Below, in pieces: positions 46,911-59,319 of a stretch of DNA of 64,000 nucleotides. The stretch is from assembly GCF_018139145.2 (NCBI RefSeq), contig NC_059475.1:10712437-10776436 (forward strand). Direction: 5' to 3'. Position 1 is the first letter of the stretch. Each line of letters opens with the position of its first letter. Below the pieces are notes generated by a model, which was not told the origin of the DNA, did no database searches, and worked only from the letters and a program-made list of their open reading frames with translations. The DNA comes from Gymnogyps californianus. Lineage: Eukaryota; Chordata; Aves; Accipitriformes; Cathartidae. A program made the position numbers and the translations under genes.

Positions 46911-49900
46911 TAAGATTATGCTACTGTGTGCTGCCTTAGACCTTTGATTTTGTCTATCAGAGTATCTCAGAAACTTTATAGGCATAAATACTCTTTTTTT
47001 TTTTAAGTGTAGTGTTTAGCTAATTTGTCTGCTTTTCAGTTCATGATGGAAGATGTGAGTGATAGACAAATGAACTAGGTCTATCATCAAAATGGAAATG
47101 TGCAAACATCTAGGCTGAATCTTGGTATAGAAAGAAGGTAATTTAACCCTTTTTGAACATGGATTTCTAAAAATCTTGTTTTGGCAACTCAAAGTCTGAG
47201 AAAGCTTCTGCTGAGAAACCACACGGGTGAATCTTTAAGATTACAATCTCCCCTTTATTAGTTAGTGCTAAGGTATTATTTCTTAAGAATTTGAAGCATA
47301 GCAGGGCATGACTCTCTAATAGATGGTAGATTTAATTTTTAAAAATAAAAATACCAAAAACTTCCCCTATTGTTTACATATTTTGTCCAGGCAAACCTTC
47401 TATCTACTAGCATATTAAAGTGTCTGCAGGAAGTGTTTTTGTAAAAAAATCAGTCACAGATCTGTACTTGCTTACCTTGTTGTTCATCACTCCATGTTGT
47501 AAAATAGGCATGTTCCCAAGAAATGAAAAGCTGGGAAGAATGGTCACAAGAGCATTTATATGTCTTCACCATAACTAGCTCGAAAACTGCAGATTCTCTT
47601 GTGGTTGGCACCTGGTACAAATGGATTGCTTGTGAGAGCAGAGGGATGCCCACAATGCCTCCAGAAAATTCAAATTATAGCAAGGATATCTGATTTTCAT
47701 TAATAGTTACCGCTTTTGTGTGAAGAAGTTTTTTGTAGCTACTGACTTCTCTTTGATTAGATTGGAACAGATGAGTTCAGCTCTTTGAAATTTTGTTTGT
47801 AGCTGTTCTTGGTTTGCTTTGCAAATGTTTGCATCACTGTGCACCCTTAAAATTAAATTAAAATGCTATAATATCAAACAGTGATGAGTTTCATAGTTAC
47901 GTATGCATATTGGCAAGGAGCCAGAATACTGCAGGAGGTGAGACAATATGTCTGCGTAGGTAGGCAGATGACATACTCTTCTCCACCAAACCAAAGGGAA
48001 GATGAAATGAAAGTGAAACTTCTTGAATGTTCTTGGACAAGCAGAAAAAAAATGCACAAGACTACAATAGAAGAAAAGGCTAGAAAAACGTAATTTCTGA
48101 GACTTTAGTAATTTTAAGGGAGTGATTTCTCAATTGCCTGGTGATGGAAGTGCTAATTCTTTGCAGAAGCATCTCCTAATAGTCTTAAGATAGTTTGGGA
48201 TCCTGCTGTCCACTTTAAGTTGATGATTAACTGGGATAATTTTTGAAAGAGAGAAAACTTAGTCCTTTGTGTAAGATTACCCGTAAAGGTAAAATAACTG
48301 CTTGAGACCTACAGACAGAAATTGACAGGAGTCTTTTTTTAAAAAAAACCCAAAGCCACAATCCCTGTCTCATTGCAACATGAAGGTGATATGCCACCTC
48401 TCAGAATAGATGGGAAGTTAATACATATAAGATAGTGAGCAGTTTTTCTTTCTGAAAGTCTTTCATAAACCAAGTGTTTTCATGCAGCAGTAGAAAAGTA
48501 GAAATGTATGTATTTATTTGGTCTTTTGTAATATTACAAAAGAACTTTGTTCTAGTTTCCTCTACCATTGTTTGTATCTCCTCACTGCTTCTTGGAAACG
48601 GTAGTGATTATGTGAAGCTGAGTCCAGCTCCAGATCTGGTTTTGAAACTCTCTTGTAATTTTGGCCAAATGGCTTGTGGCTATTGTGCACACTGAAGCTG
48701 TTAAGAGTAGTAGTGATCAAGCTACGACACAGTTGCTCTGTAACCGTCTATGCCAGCTCCCCAACTTGCTGACACTTCTGTTATCATATAGATAGTATTT
48801 TCAAAAAGATTTGAATGAAGTACAGATATTAATTGAACAACAAGTTGGCTTTCGGTTACCCAGAAGGAACCTCAATGTGATGGAAGAGAACCACAGTATC
48901 TTTTAAATTCATCTAACTTAATTTTGGGGGTTTAATGCTGCTTTTTTATTAAGTAACTTATACTGATTGGAAAATGGGAGAAGGCAGCATAATCTCCATT
49001 AAAACACTGGGGAATGGTGAGGGACAACCTAACAGGCAAAAATCTTTTCAGCATCAGGAGTGGTCTGGAGCCAAGAGAGGACGTGTGCTTGCAGCCTGAG
49101 ACTATAGGCTAGTCATAAATGTTTAGCTTTTCATAAACTGGGCAAATGAGGCCTCTTGAGATATTAAGTTTAAGTAGTCCCAAATAATCACAAAAACTAC
49201 TTCAGAAACTGAAGTTCTGAGTTCTTCTATGGTGTAATGTTGATTCAAAGGAAGATAGGTAATGTTAGAGATCCTGACTTCATTCAGTGTTTCAGCCAGT
49301 TTCAATATGACCATTTCTTAGATTTGACACTTATTTTATATGTTACTAAGGCCTCTTTCCATCTAAAATTCCTAGTTTGCATACACATAAACCTCAGTTT
49401 ACAGTTAATTTGATATAGTGTGTCCCCCATCATGACTGTATGCCAACATCTACTTGTCCCCTTAACAATACCTATATGAAGCATACAACCAGAATGTAGA
49501 CTATAATGCAGTATTGAAAACTCACAGCCGATGATATATGTGTTTTAGTATGGAAAGGGTTAATTCATGACAGGAATGCTTTTTTTTTTTTTTTTTTAGG
49601 AATAAATAAAGGAAACTATTGGGTCTTAACAGCTGGCCAAGAGTGCTCAGAAAGACTTGCAAGCTCCTACAGCAATTAATCCAGATCAAGAGAGGATTAA
49701 CTTTGAAGTTTAAAATATCCTCCATGCCTGAGGAGGTACCAGTTTAAAGTGCTCATGAATGGTGTAGATAGCTGATTTGTAAGAGTGGGAGTTAATTTAT
49801 GGATATGAAATCTGCTTTTTGACTTTGCAGTCTGGACTTTTAGATCTTAATCTTCTGTAGTGGGTCAGTAGCCTGGGTGAATATGAAGTGAAAAATATCA

Positions 49901-50137
49901 TAGATCATCTTAGATTAGTATAGACTGTAAGAAGTATAAATTACTTGACTTGCTATGTTTATTGCCAGAGCCAGGAGTCTGAGTTTTCCAACTTTTGATA
50001 ATCAAGATTTCTAAGTAGACCAACAGTAAATTTGAAAAACTTAAAATTCTTTTTGTGTTCTTTTACAATTTTACTCTATTTTAGCTTGAAAAATACGTTG
50101 ATATCTTTAAAAGGAACTTTTAGGGGGAGGGGGAATA
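46910..50137. other. AT-rich noncoding stretch
   Basis: No gene was recognised. An 18-T run lies at 49580-49597. Short frames of 60-73 codons occur on both strands without context. Confidence 0.5.
49580..49597. repeat. T-run of 18
   Basis: A homopolymer run of 18 T in AT-rich sequence; no element is attached. Confidence 0.9.
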
Positions 50138-50171
50138 TCTATAATGAGCAGAATATACTGCTCATTATAGA
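50138..50171. repeat. Perfect hairpin: 14-bp stem, 6-base loop
   Basis: TCTATAATGAGCAG (50138-50151) and its exact reverse complement (50158-50171) are separated by AATATA. A G-rich stretch (TAGGGGGAGGGGG) lies just upstream. It is too short for a typical microRNA precursor and has no T-run like a bacterial terminator. It may be a tiny inverted-repeat element or chance. Confidence 0.8.
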
Positions 50172-51917
50172 GTAAATCTTGGAAACTAACCTGCAAGTGT
50201 ATTGGTAAACTTCATGCCGATTTCTGAAGATTTTAATTTTTCTGGAATTAAAATTACAATAAGGGTTTTTTGTTTTAATAAAAAAGCTCATTGAGATAAT
50301 GCATATTATCACATCAACCAGAGTAGGTGACCAGTCACATGGAAAAGATGATAGTTTTTTATTTGACCGGTCTGAACTTTGAAATTATAGCAAGATTTTC
50401 ACTTTTTGAGCAGGATGCTTCCCGCAGTCTTCCTGTTATGGCTTTGCGTTTTGATGGGAATATTGTGTTCTCAATCCTTGCCAGTGTTTGTAAGAGGCTC
50501 TTTGACTTTTCTATGATTATTTTCTGTCTTAAAACAATGAAACGCCTACTGCTGTCTTCATTCTTTTCACTGTCCTCCTTTCTCCCCACAAAAGCAGAAA
50601 GTGAAGCTATTAAGAAACAGCCATCTTGTAAGCAGAGGGAACTAAATCCTGACAGCTTTCCCCTGCAGACTGAAAGCCTCTCAATCTTTGTCTTCCCACA
50701 CAAACTTCAGGTGTCTTTTTTGACATGAACATATCCTTTTGTAAAACTCTCCTTCATGCGCCTTGATGAAATTATGCCCGCTGTTGTCCGTAATGCCAAG
50801 AGCCTCTAATGACAACAGAAAATTGAGGAAAAGTAGTTTGGAGAAAACACTTGAGCTAAAGTGTCTGTACTCTGTTTTGTGTGATCTCGGATTAGGGGCC
50901 ATGACAGCACGTTTCTAGTATGAATACTTCTCAACCTGTATGACAAAGTACTGCAACAGAGTTGAAAATGTTTTAAACATCTCTTCACTAGACAGCCATG
51001 GATGTATCATTACATTAGGCGTTGACAACTTTGGTACGTTGGAAGGGGAATGGCAAAGGCATTTAACTTCAGATAATGTGGAAGGGTGTGGGAGATGGGA
51101 GTGGAGATGGAGGTGTGATCATTGCAGCCGCTTCCAATGAAGATCTCTGTGTCATCAAACTGTGTTCCAAACAAATAAAGTAACAAGAATACCAACAAAA
51201 CAGGACACTAGCTTTGAATGTCAAGCCGGAGAAGAGGGTGAGCAAGAAGAGGTTCATCTTGTGCAAAAGGACAGAGAGGGTAGTTGGTTCAGAAGAATCC
51301 TCATAGATGGAGCTAGATAGCCATGAGCTTAGGCTAAACAAGATCCTGGAGGAACAAAGGACCTTACTGTAAAATATAATCTAATATTGCTTTTTCTTGT
51401 TTCATTTTCCTTTTTGTAGGTTGCCATTTGGAATTTAACATTTTGCTGTGTTAAACTCGGACTTAAATTTTCTTGTTTGAGCATCTCTCTCATCAAGGGT
51501 GATCTTGGGTGAAGTGAATAGGATTTTGTTAGTGTTGCCTGAGTCTAGACTTACCTTTAGATATATGCCATGACATGCTTTAGAATCTGGTCCCCTCATT
51601 TTTTCAAGGTGTTTCTGCTTAGAACATGCCAAGTCTCCTGCATGGGGTTAGGACGCAGCTACCTGTGTCTGCGAAGCAGAGCATGGGAAAGGAGGAGCTG
51701 ATGAGTATTGTATGTCTTTCTTATGGTGACTTGCAATGCAGTTAGGTCGCACATCCAGATCAAGAATTAGAACGTAGTCCTGGAAAGCGTAGAACAGAAC
51801 CAATGTAGTTACTTCAGAGGCAATGAATCTGTGTATGTATGTATCCTCATGTGCGGTTCTAGGCAAGTGGAAATGAATGCAAGCCATAATGAATTTAGGA
51901 CTTTCACACTTAAGGGA
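50172..51917. other. Noncoding stretch
   Basis: The two opposed frames at 50327-50728 (plus, 133 codons) and 50359-50703 (minus, 114 codons) overlap almost fully and neither resembles a known protein. They are best explained by a locally stop-free sequence. The other frames are shorter. Confidence 0.45.
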
Positions 51918-52300
51918 GGGTTAGAGAAGTGAGTGTCTTCAGAGCTGGAATTCCTCTGCAGCCCTGCTCAGCTGGGGAACTTAGGATGTGGGCTGAGCTC
52001 AGGATGGGTCTGCTGCTCAGTGTATTCTCGCAGCTGGACTCACCCTTCTGTGCTTCAGTCTAGGGTTAGGGAGGCAAGGTCTTCTGAGCAGGATTTCCAG
52101 CAGAGTCCTGCTCCACCTGGAGAGCAGGGATGAGGGCTTGGCTCAGGATGAGGCTGTAGGTCAACACATGTTTGGAGCCAGATAAGCGCTGTGCTTTGTT
52201 TTGGGATAAGGTTGAGGGCTTTCAGAGATGGAATTGCACTGGAGTCTTGCCCAGTCCAGAGGGGTGATGGTGCAGTGTGGAGTTTAAGGGCTGATACTGC
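51918..52300 (+). repeat. Degenerate tandem repeat, about 140-145 bp unit, three copies
   Basis: Units start with GGGTTAGAG at 51918, GGGTTAGGG at 52063 and GGGATAAGG at 52203, so the spacing is 145 and 140. Each is followed in the same order by a CTTC/TTTCAGAGxTGGAATT-like part and a GCAGxxxTGCTC-like part. The first two also share a GGCT(G/T)xGCTCAGGATG part. The third copy is incomplete. The array is GC-richer than its surroundings. The frame at 51933-52133 is a by-product. Confidence 0.6.
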
Positions 52301-52889
52301 TGAAAATCATGTCATAGGAAAAATCTTCCCGTATGTGAATGCCCTGCTGTAAGAGAATGAGCAAACAGTTCATGCTTCTGGCAAGATCCAAATTCACACT
52401 TAGACAGTTATTGTTGTTTCTCATTTTAAAGATATTTTCTTTTCAAATCTGCAAGATAAGATGAATTGAAGATTTTGTGCGACTCTAGGTTATTTTTTTA
52501 ATGTCAACTGTTAGCCTGTTGAGTGATATATCTTTATCACCTACTTAAGCCTGAAATTCTCCAGTTATTTTTCATGTTATTTATTTTGGAAAATATAGTA
52601 AAGTGCTCTTCTCTCACTAGTTTAAATAAAGGAGAACAAATTGGCATTTGTAATAATCAAACTGAGTGACTTAGGGTGGAATAGCAATTCATTCAGCAAA
52701 AGCCAAACCCAGGAGATTTCAAAAAAAAAGTCAGCATGACCGTGTAATGAGAGAAACTATGCCAATTCATGAATGCAAATCTTTTAAAAGAAAATTCTGC
52801 AAAACTTGGCCTGTATCATGTATTAGCCCCTGGCTGGTTTAATTTATCTGGCACGTACTCAACTCTGACACTAGCTGATCATATTACTC
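52301..52889. other. AT-rich noncoding stretch
   Basis: Nothing recognisable. Confidence 0.5.
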
Positions 52890-52917
52890 AAAAAAAAAAA
52901 AAGGGGGGGGGGGGGGG
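52890..52917. repeat. A13-G15 purine tract
   Basis: Thirteen A are followed directly by fifteen G. It is an unusual composite homopolymer, likely unstable and hard to sequence, so the exact lengths may be inaccurate. Confidence 0.85.
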
Positions 52918-54840
52918 AAGTGTATCATCTTCTGCACTTGTTTTTGTTATGTACATACCCTTTCTGTGTCATAGAACAATGTGCTGACAGACGGTACTTA
53001 GTCACCTGTTATGTCTGTTGATTATATGCTTTGATCTAAAATTTATTTTGCTCTTCTTGGCAGCTGAGCTGTTTCTTAATCCATTGATAAAACCTGCTTA
53101 ATAAGCACTTACAAAGACATTGACATCACCAGAAATAGACTGTGTTGGTGAAATCATAACTTGGTGCCCATAAACCCAAAAGAAGCCTTGCATTCCAGGC
53201 TTCAAGAAAAATGCTTTTTTTGAGAAATAAGTAACAAGCGGTTTTATTCTTGCTTTGCATAATTAAGTCTGATGCTTCCTTGTATTTGTTTCAGAGGTTC
53301 AATAAGGAGAGAGGACAGTTCAAACAGCTGCTTTCTTATGAGGAATTTGTATCTTGCCATGCTAGAAGCTTCCTTTTCTGTGTGTTAAGACTATTTGAAA
53401 CATTATCTGATCTTCCTTAATTATGTCTGTAAATATAATTTTGTTGTCATAAAACAGCTTTAAGAAGAGAGCCATTACCTTGTCTTAGGGTGGCTTGCTG
53501 TGACTAAACAGAGCTGACAGTTTGCCATGAGAAGTGTAGGTAGCTAAAACATGGCTTTTGTTTTGTTTGGACTTTTTCTTGGGTTTTTGGTTGGTTTTGT
53601 TGGGATTTTCTGCAAAAGGTAAAGCTTTCTGGGTTTTTAGTTTGAGGGTCCTGTTACTCATTAAATTCCTTTGGTAATGACAGTGTGACTAGTAAGAACC
53701 AGTTGCAGTAATCTTAATATATAAACCTTGGCAGGGGGGAGTTATAAATTCTCAATATCTTGAGGACTTTATTACATTAGCATTTTAGCAAAATCAGGTC
53801 TTTCCTACTAAGCTGCGTGACCATCTCTGGCCAACTCATACTGTCACCAAGCTTCCCGAAGAGGGTCACACAGTACGGTTTCACTTGCCATCAGCTGGCT
53901 GGCAAGTCCCTTCATCCAATTATCAAGGCATATTTTGTCAGCATGTAAGCAGTGTCTTCTGCCAGCTTTGGGAGCTTTCCAGTCTTGGAGACCTGCAAGG
54001 CTGCAGTGTAGGAAAACTGACTTTTGTTTAGCGTTCTCTTTGCCTGGACAGCTTGCTTGATGTCCTGTGAAGGACCATTGGAGAAAGCCTAGGTAATTAA
54101 TTTAAACTAGGTAGGTAAAACTAAGTGACATGATACCATAAAAGATTGTCTCCTCTTAAATGATCCATCCTCAAACAAAATACTGACGTTTCCCCATGAA
54201 AGCTGTTACATTCCCTACAGGGAAATCAAGTTTATTTTAATGCAAGAAATACAAATTAATGGAGATGATGATTGTGGACAGAATTCCAGAATATTTAATT
54301 CTGAATCTGGCCATAATAACACATTGAGTGTTGCTGCTTAGATTCTCATTGAGTTGTGTTCAGAATAGCTCTTCTGTCTTTTAACTTAAAGTGACAAGGA
54401 AGTTAGTACTTATTTTTCTTTATTGCCCCTGTGACTTTTCACTTGAAAATAGGAGCAGAGTATTTTTATAAGTTTTGCCCTACATGATTACATAAGTGAA
54501 GCACTTACAAGTACCTAGGTTCCTGTAATTTTTTTCTTTGATAAAGCAGAATCTATTAAAATTCCTGAGCAGATGTTAAAAATATGAGTTCAAATTTTAT
54601 TTTATTTTTTTTAATTTTAAAATGTACAATTTTTTCTTTATTTCTTTTTGGTTTGGCACAAGAAAGGCTGATTTTAAAATATAGGCTAGAGGACTACTAG
54701 TTAAACTGTAAAATACTGAGAAGCATGTTAAGGCATGACACTGTTGCACAGTTAACAATCATTCTTTTTTGGCTTGTTGCCTCTAGAGATGTAATAAAAG
54801 GGGAGGAGAGGGGGGTGAAGCAAGCAATTTAGAGCTTATA
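52918..54840. other. Noncoding stretch
   Basis: No gene. An acceptor-like TTTGTTTCAG at 53296 is followed by an open frame of about 40 codons, but there is no good donor and no recognisable peptide. The rest is AT-rich. Confidence 0.45.
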
Positions 54841-54862
54841 CTTAAATAAATACAGATAGGTT

Positions 54863-54960
54863 TAAAAAAGAAAAAAAGAAACCAACCAAAAACCACCCCA
54901 CCCCCCCCAACCACAACAAATACAACCCTCCAGAAACTCCCCAGCCCCTGGAAATCCATA
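54863..54960. repeat. A-rich then C-rich tract
   Basis: A-rich sequence passes into C-rich sequence with eight C in a row at 54901-54908 and CCCC just before. On the minus strand these are G-tracts. The overlapping minus frames at 54783-55050 are glycine- and valine-rich by-products of it. Confidence 0.6.
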
Positions 54961-55558
54961 ACAAAAATACTCCCAAAACACAAAATGCTGTACTTCATCA
55001 GATATTTTTGCCTGCCAGACTGGGGACATGTAACCTGCCAGACATACCATCTGTCACGCAGCCATTTCAGGGTTTGGCGCTGCCAGGAACGTTTGCACAG
55101 CTTGGAGAGGGTACAGCAAGGGGAGGATGAATGCTAGCGTGCAATAATGCTTACCTGAAACTTGTTTTTTCTGGGAGAAGAAAATGGAATTTGTATGTAT
55201 GTATTAGGGGAAAAGGTACTATGTATTTTGTCTTAGGAAGCTCTCAATTGAAGAAAGAGAATGGACTTTGTGGGTTTTTTGCTTTCTTCTTGGGAAGGCT
55301 TTAGGCTTCCACATGAGATGATGTGATGAATGTGAAAGGAAAAAAAAACCCCACAATTTAAACATACACTTCAGGTATTTTTAAAAATTAGTTGTTAGTT
55401 GTGATAAATGTTCATCCTCTCTGTAGTGAATACTGTAACTGTCCATTAGTTTGAATATTAAAGAATCTGATATTTAACTTCCGGCTGACAAATATACATG
55501 TTTAAGTGGTATAAGAAAGAGAATATATTGGGGAAGCATTTAATAGTTTCATTCAGTC
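54961..55558. other. Noncoding stretch
   Basis: Nothing recognisable. Confidence 0.5.
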
Positions 55559-55990
55559 TTTTTTTTTTTTTTCCTCTCCTTACTTTAATTATGAGAGTAT
55601 CCCAAGAAACAGTAGGCTAGAGGAAGAGAGATTTTCTTTCCTCCCTGTCTGACACTGCTTCCACCAACCTCCCAGCTCTTCTTTTTGACTCTCTTCTGTT
55701 AGAAGACTTCTCCCACTTCCACTCAGATGCCTTCCCCACCCGCACACATACTAGGATCTTTAGTCGTATCTGTCCTTGCTCTCATGCACAAGAAATGTTC
55801 AGTTATTACTTCCACCTCTTTTCTTTCCCACAGATTTCCAGAAGCCTGATGAGAGTCCTTTCATTTCCTGTTTCACAACATCTCTCCATTCATCGTGTGA
55901 CGCTGCCTGTGCCTGCTCTGCTTCCTATTGCTGGTAGTGCAACACTGAATTTTGCCACCCCTAGTTTAGGTTGCAAAATTAAATTTTGTT
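55559..55990. repeat. Pyrimidine-skewed stretch on the plus strand
   Basis: Starting with a T-run at 55559-55572, about 430 bp is rich in C and T on the plus strand, similar in character to 36090-36720. The frame at 55795-55998 is a by-product. Its origin is unknown. Confidence 0.4.
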
Positions 55991-58900
55991 TATGTTAACA
56001 CGAGTCAGCTCCAGGTGTAGCAGCATGCACCTCAGCTCAGCTCTGATATTGCTATAATTCAGTGTCCACGAAGTTAATATCCTCGTGTAAAAGCTGCTGT
56101 AGAAAGACTCCCCAGTGAGCCAATCCTCAGTTCACAGGCAAGGAATTACAGATTTTCAGGGCTTCAGATGAAGCCAACTGTGCAGTAGTTTTATATGAAG
56201 GATCTTAATGGGAAGATGCAGTGGTAAATAAAGCAATCAATGCAGTAATTGTGTATTATCTAAAAATGTTTTTCTTGATGATGTTCCCACATTGAAGGAG
56301 TTTTAAATGTTTAAATGTTTTGTAAATAATAAGTTGTCATGGTTGATGTTCTGGTCTCTAAAAAAGATGGAAAAAATTTGAGATCGTGGTATAAACCAGA
56401 TTATTAGCTAAATGTTATTGTGAGCATTTTTACACTTCGACACTGAAGTTATCATGTTGAATTTCACCACTGGCAGTCCTCTCACATGACTGAGCCAATT
56501 CACTTTCCCAGAGTGTCTGCAGACTTAAAAATAGAATATCTCGTCTACTACCATCTTCTGATTAGAAAATATTGTTTTACAGCTGCAAAGAAAGAAAATG
56601 TTTAAAATTCAAATTGGAAACACATGTTCAGCTGGAGAGAATATTAGGATAAATTCAACAACTGTGGATTTGCCATATATTTAGGACTATGGCCATGAAA
56701 ACTTGAAGTAGTATTCCTGGTTTGTTTTTTTGTTTGTTAGTTGTTTTTTGAGTTTTTTTTTTAATTCCTCGTAGATAAGCAGATTTTAATAAAAGCTTTT
56801 GTTTGTGGGGTTTTTTTTTCCCTCTTCACAACACTAATGATAAATGTGACATGCTAACAGGAAAACTGGTTGCAATGTGCATGCTGAAGAGGGAGGCCTA
56901 GGCCAGGAGTCAAATATTCCACGTCAGTCTGCAAGATTAGAATGTTTGTAGTTTAGCATTTTACACAGTTTTTATTGGAGTCTATCCAGATATTTCCATG
57001 CAAAGAGTTATTGCTCAATGACAGATTGTGTTGATACAATCTAGTATGTCGGGAAATTTCCACTCTAGTATGGTCGTGTGCCAAGTATGATACCTTTTGG
57101 GAATAATAAAATAAATGATGTATTTTGGCCTCAAAAGATAAGTGGACAGCAACAGCAATTTTCTCTAATTTTGGAAACATCACAGTTTCTGCATCCCTAA
57201 TCACAGGAGATTAGCATTTTTGCTAGTTTGTGCTAAGATTGTAATACAAAAAGCTGAAACCATAAACCATCCTTCAGTGTCTGTAAAATACTCCTCCTCT
57301 TAGGAAGAGGAGTCTCTGCATATATGCATACTTGGGCTATCTATACTCCAAAGTGTGATTCTGCAAATGTGGTGCTAAGTAGCACTTTCTCCCTAAGCAG
57401 TTCAGATACCATTGTGAAATTTGCTTTGTGGATGTTGTCTGCAAAATTGGGGTCTGGCTGCATGGCAGGTTCAGTGTAAAAGCTAAGGACTGGATTGTTT
57501 CACCACATTCATCATCCGTGTATGCTGGAACCAGTTTCTTTTCAGAGCAGGGACTGTTTTTTCCTTAATGTTCAGGAACTGCTCTGTGTACGCAGTTGCT
57601 ACTCAGCTGCAAACTGAGTAACTCCTGGTTTACACAGTATTTCCAAAAGTATTCCAGCACATTGTTGTAACGATATTCAGAGCTGCACTAAATCAGAATA
57701 GTTTATTTGATAATTAACGAGAACCAGCATTAGTTGACAAGAGAAAATGATACCTGTTATACAGGAGCTAGTGTGCTCTGGTAGCTAACAGATTCCATTT
57801 TAAATCTGCTTTTCTCCCCTTCATCTTGTATATTTTCTACTGTATAAATACTATTTTGGAGTTTGGTGGTGGACGCTTGTTTCTCAGTCTCATTCACCTC
57901 CCAGAGGCTGCTCTATGCAGCAGAGCTCTGCTTCTAATCATGACAAAGCTACTGAAACTTTTTGGTGACAGTAACCCACTCCTACAGTAACTGTAGCATG
58001 TCTGGTAGTACAGAGAGATTATTTCATAAAGCTTCATCTAAACCTTTGGACAAACTGCAGTACTGTAAGGAACAATCTTATGCTGAAGTGGGTACGTAGA
58101 AATGTTCTGCTTTAGAAAGCCTGAGCTTACCAGGTTGACATGTATTTGATAAAAATGTTTGAAGGAATGCAGATCTGATTCAAAGACTGGTGCAGCCATG
58201 CAAGTACATTTTAAGCACAGTGGATGCTGGATCAGGCCTCTTCGCTTAAATCCTTCCTGCTTCTGGGTTTTTCAGACAAGGCTGGCGCTCCACTGCACAC
58301 ACTGTGGACAGCGAGAACTGGAAGAAATTACTGGGTTCTGGGTTTTAGAACCAGATACTGAAAATCAGACATGCAAGATCAGTCAGGAAGTTTTTGCATG
58401 AAGTACTTAAGAGCTCTTCAATGAGCTAGCGTTAGAGGTAGTAATAATAGGTTTCCTACAGTCTTTCTCTCTAACTGCCTTTGCAGCAGAATCTGTGTAG
58501 AAGAAACTAAGCCTGAAAGAGATGTATGAAAATGAAGTATATTTGTTTTGTATTTGCACAATTAAGTATATTTGTTGTACATAACAGTAGCATTCTTTTG
58601 CCTTTTTGATAATATGAACACTTCAATTACATAAAATGCTGGTTTTTAAACTGACTAAGAGAGGAGGGGTCTCACACTTTTCAAATAAAGTTTTGAGGCT
58701 GAAAATTCAGTTTTCTTAACTGGATATGTGATATCTGGAATTTCAGTATTAACTTCAATGGGGACCTTTCAGATAATTTAATTCACTTGTACTCTTCGTA
58801 AATGTTTTTTATTTGGCAGTAAAACAATTGTAGGAACAAGGATTAGTTTGTGTGTTTTGTGAAGAGATTACACTTACCATTTATTGCGTTTCATGTTTAT

Positions 58901-59250
58901 GTTGGAATACCTCTGACACTATGAAGTAAGTCAAAAAGGCTTAACTTTTAAAATGACAGCTGAAGTCTTAACACTGAAAGCTCTTTGATGATTAGAAGAA
59001 ATGTTTTCTCTTGAGGAAGAGTGATATGGGAAAGGAAAAAAGTGCTAGCGGGATTCAGGTCTCTGTCAACATCTTAATTACACAGCTCACGGTTTTTAGT
59101 CACTTAAGTCTTGCTTTGTGCAAAGCTTTTATTTACTTCCGTTATATTATTTTGTAGTTGTTACCTACTGACCACTGGGCAATGTCACATTAATGTAGTA
59201 AATAATAATATTAGTACGACTTAAAGAGCAGGGTTTGTAAGGTTTATTTT
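55991..59250. other. AT-rich noncoding stretch
   Basis: No gene or repeat was recognised. A small 8-bp-arm hairpin (CTCCTCTT and AAGAGGAG around AGG) lies at 57294-57312. Frames of 60-83 codons at 56953-57204 and 58159-58401 have no family resemblance. Confidence 0.5.
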
Positions 59251-59319
59251 GCTTTTGGTTTGGTGGTTTTTTGGGGTTTTGGGTTTTTTTGGTTGTTGGT
59301 TTTTTGGTTTTTTTTTTAG
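59251..59319 (+). repeat. G/T-only low-complexity tract
   Basis: About 70 bases are almost entirely G and T, with irregular GG, GGG and GGGG groups between T-runs. It is weakly telomere-like in look but has no regular unit. Confidence 0.75.

Noticed and set aside
50138..50171. MicroRNA precursor
   Set aside because: The stem is only 14 bp; usual precursors have stems of around 30 bp. Kept only as a hairpin.
50327..50728. Opposed frames of 133 (plus) and 114 (minus) codons as genes
   Set aside because: They overlap almost completely, neither has a domain, and stop-free stretches on both strands are expected at this rate in 64 kb.
53297..53350. Exon after the acceptor-like TTTGTTTCAG at 53296
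   Set aside because: About 40 open codons but no good donor in phase and no recognisable peptide; chance is the simpler reading.
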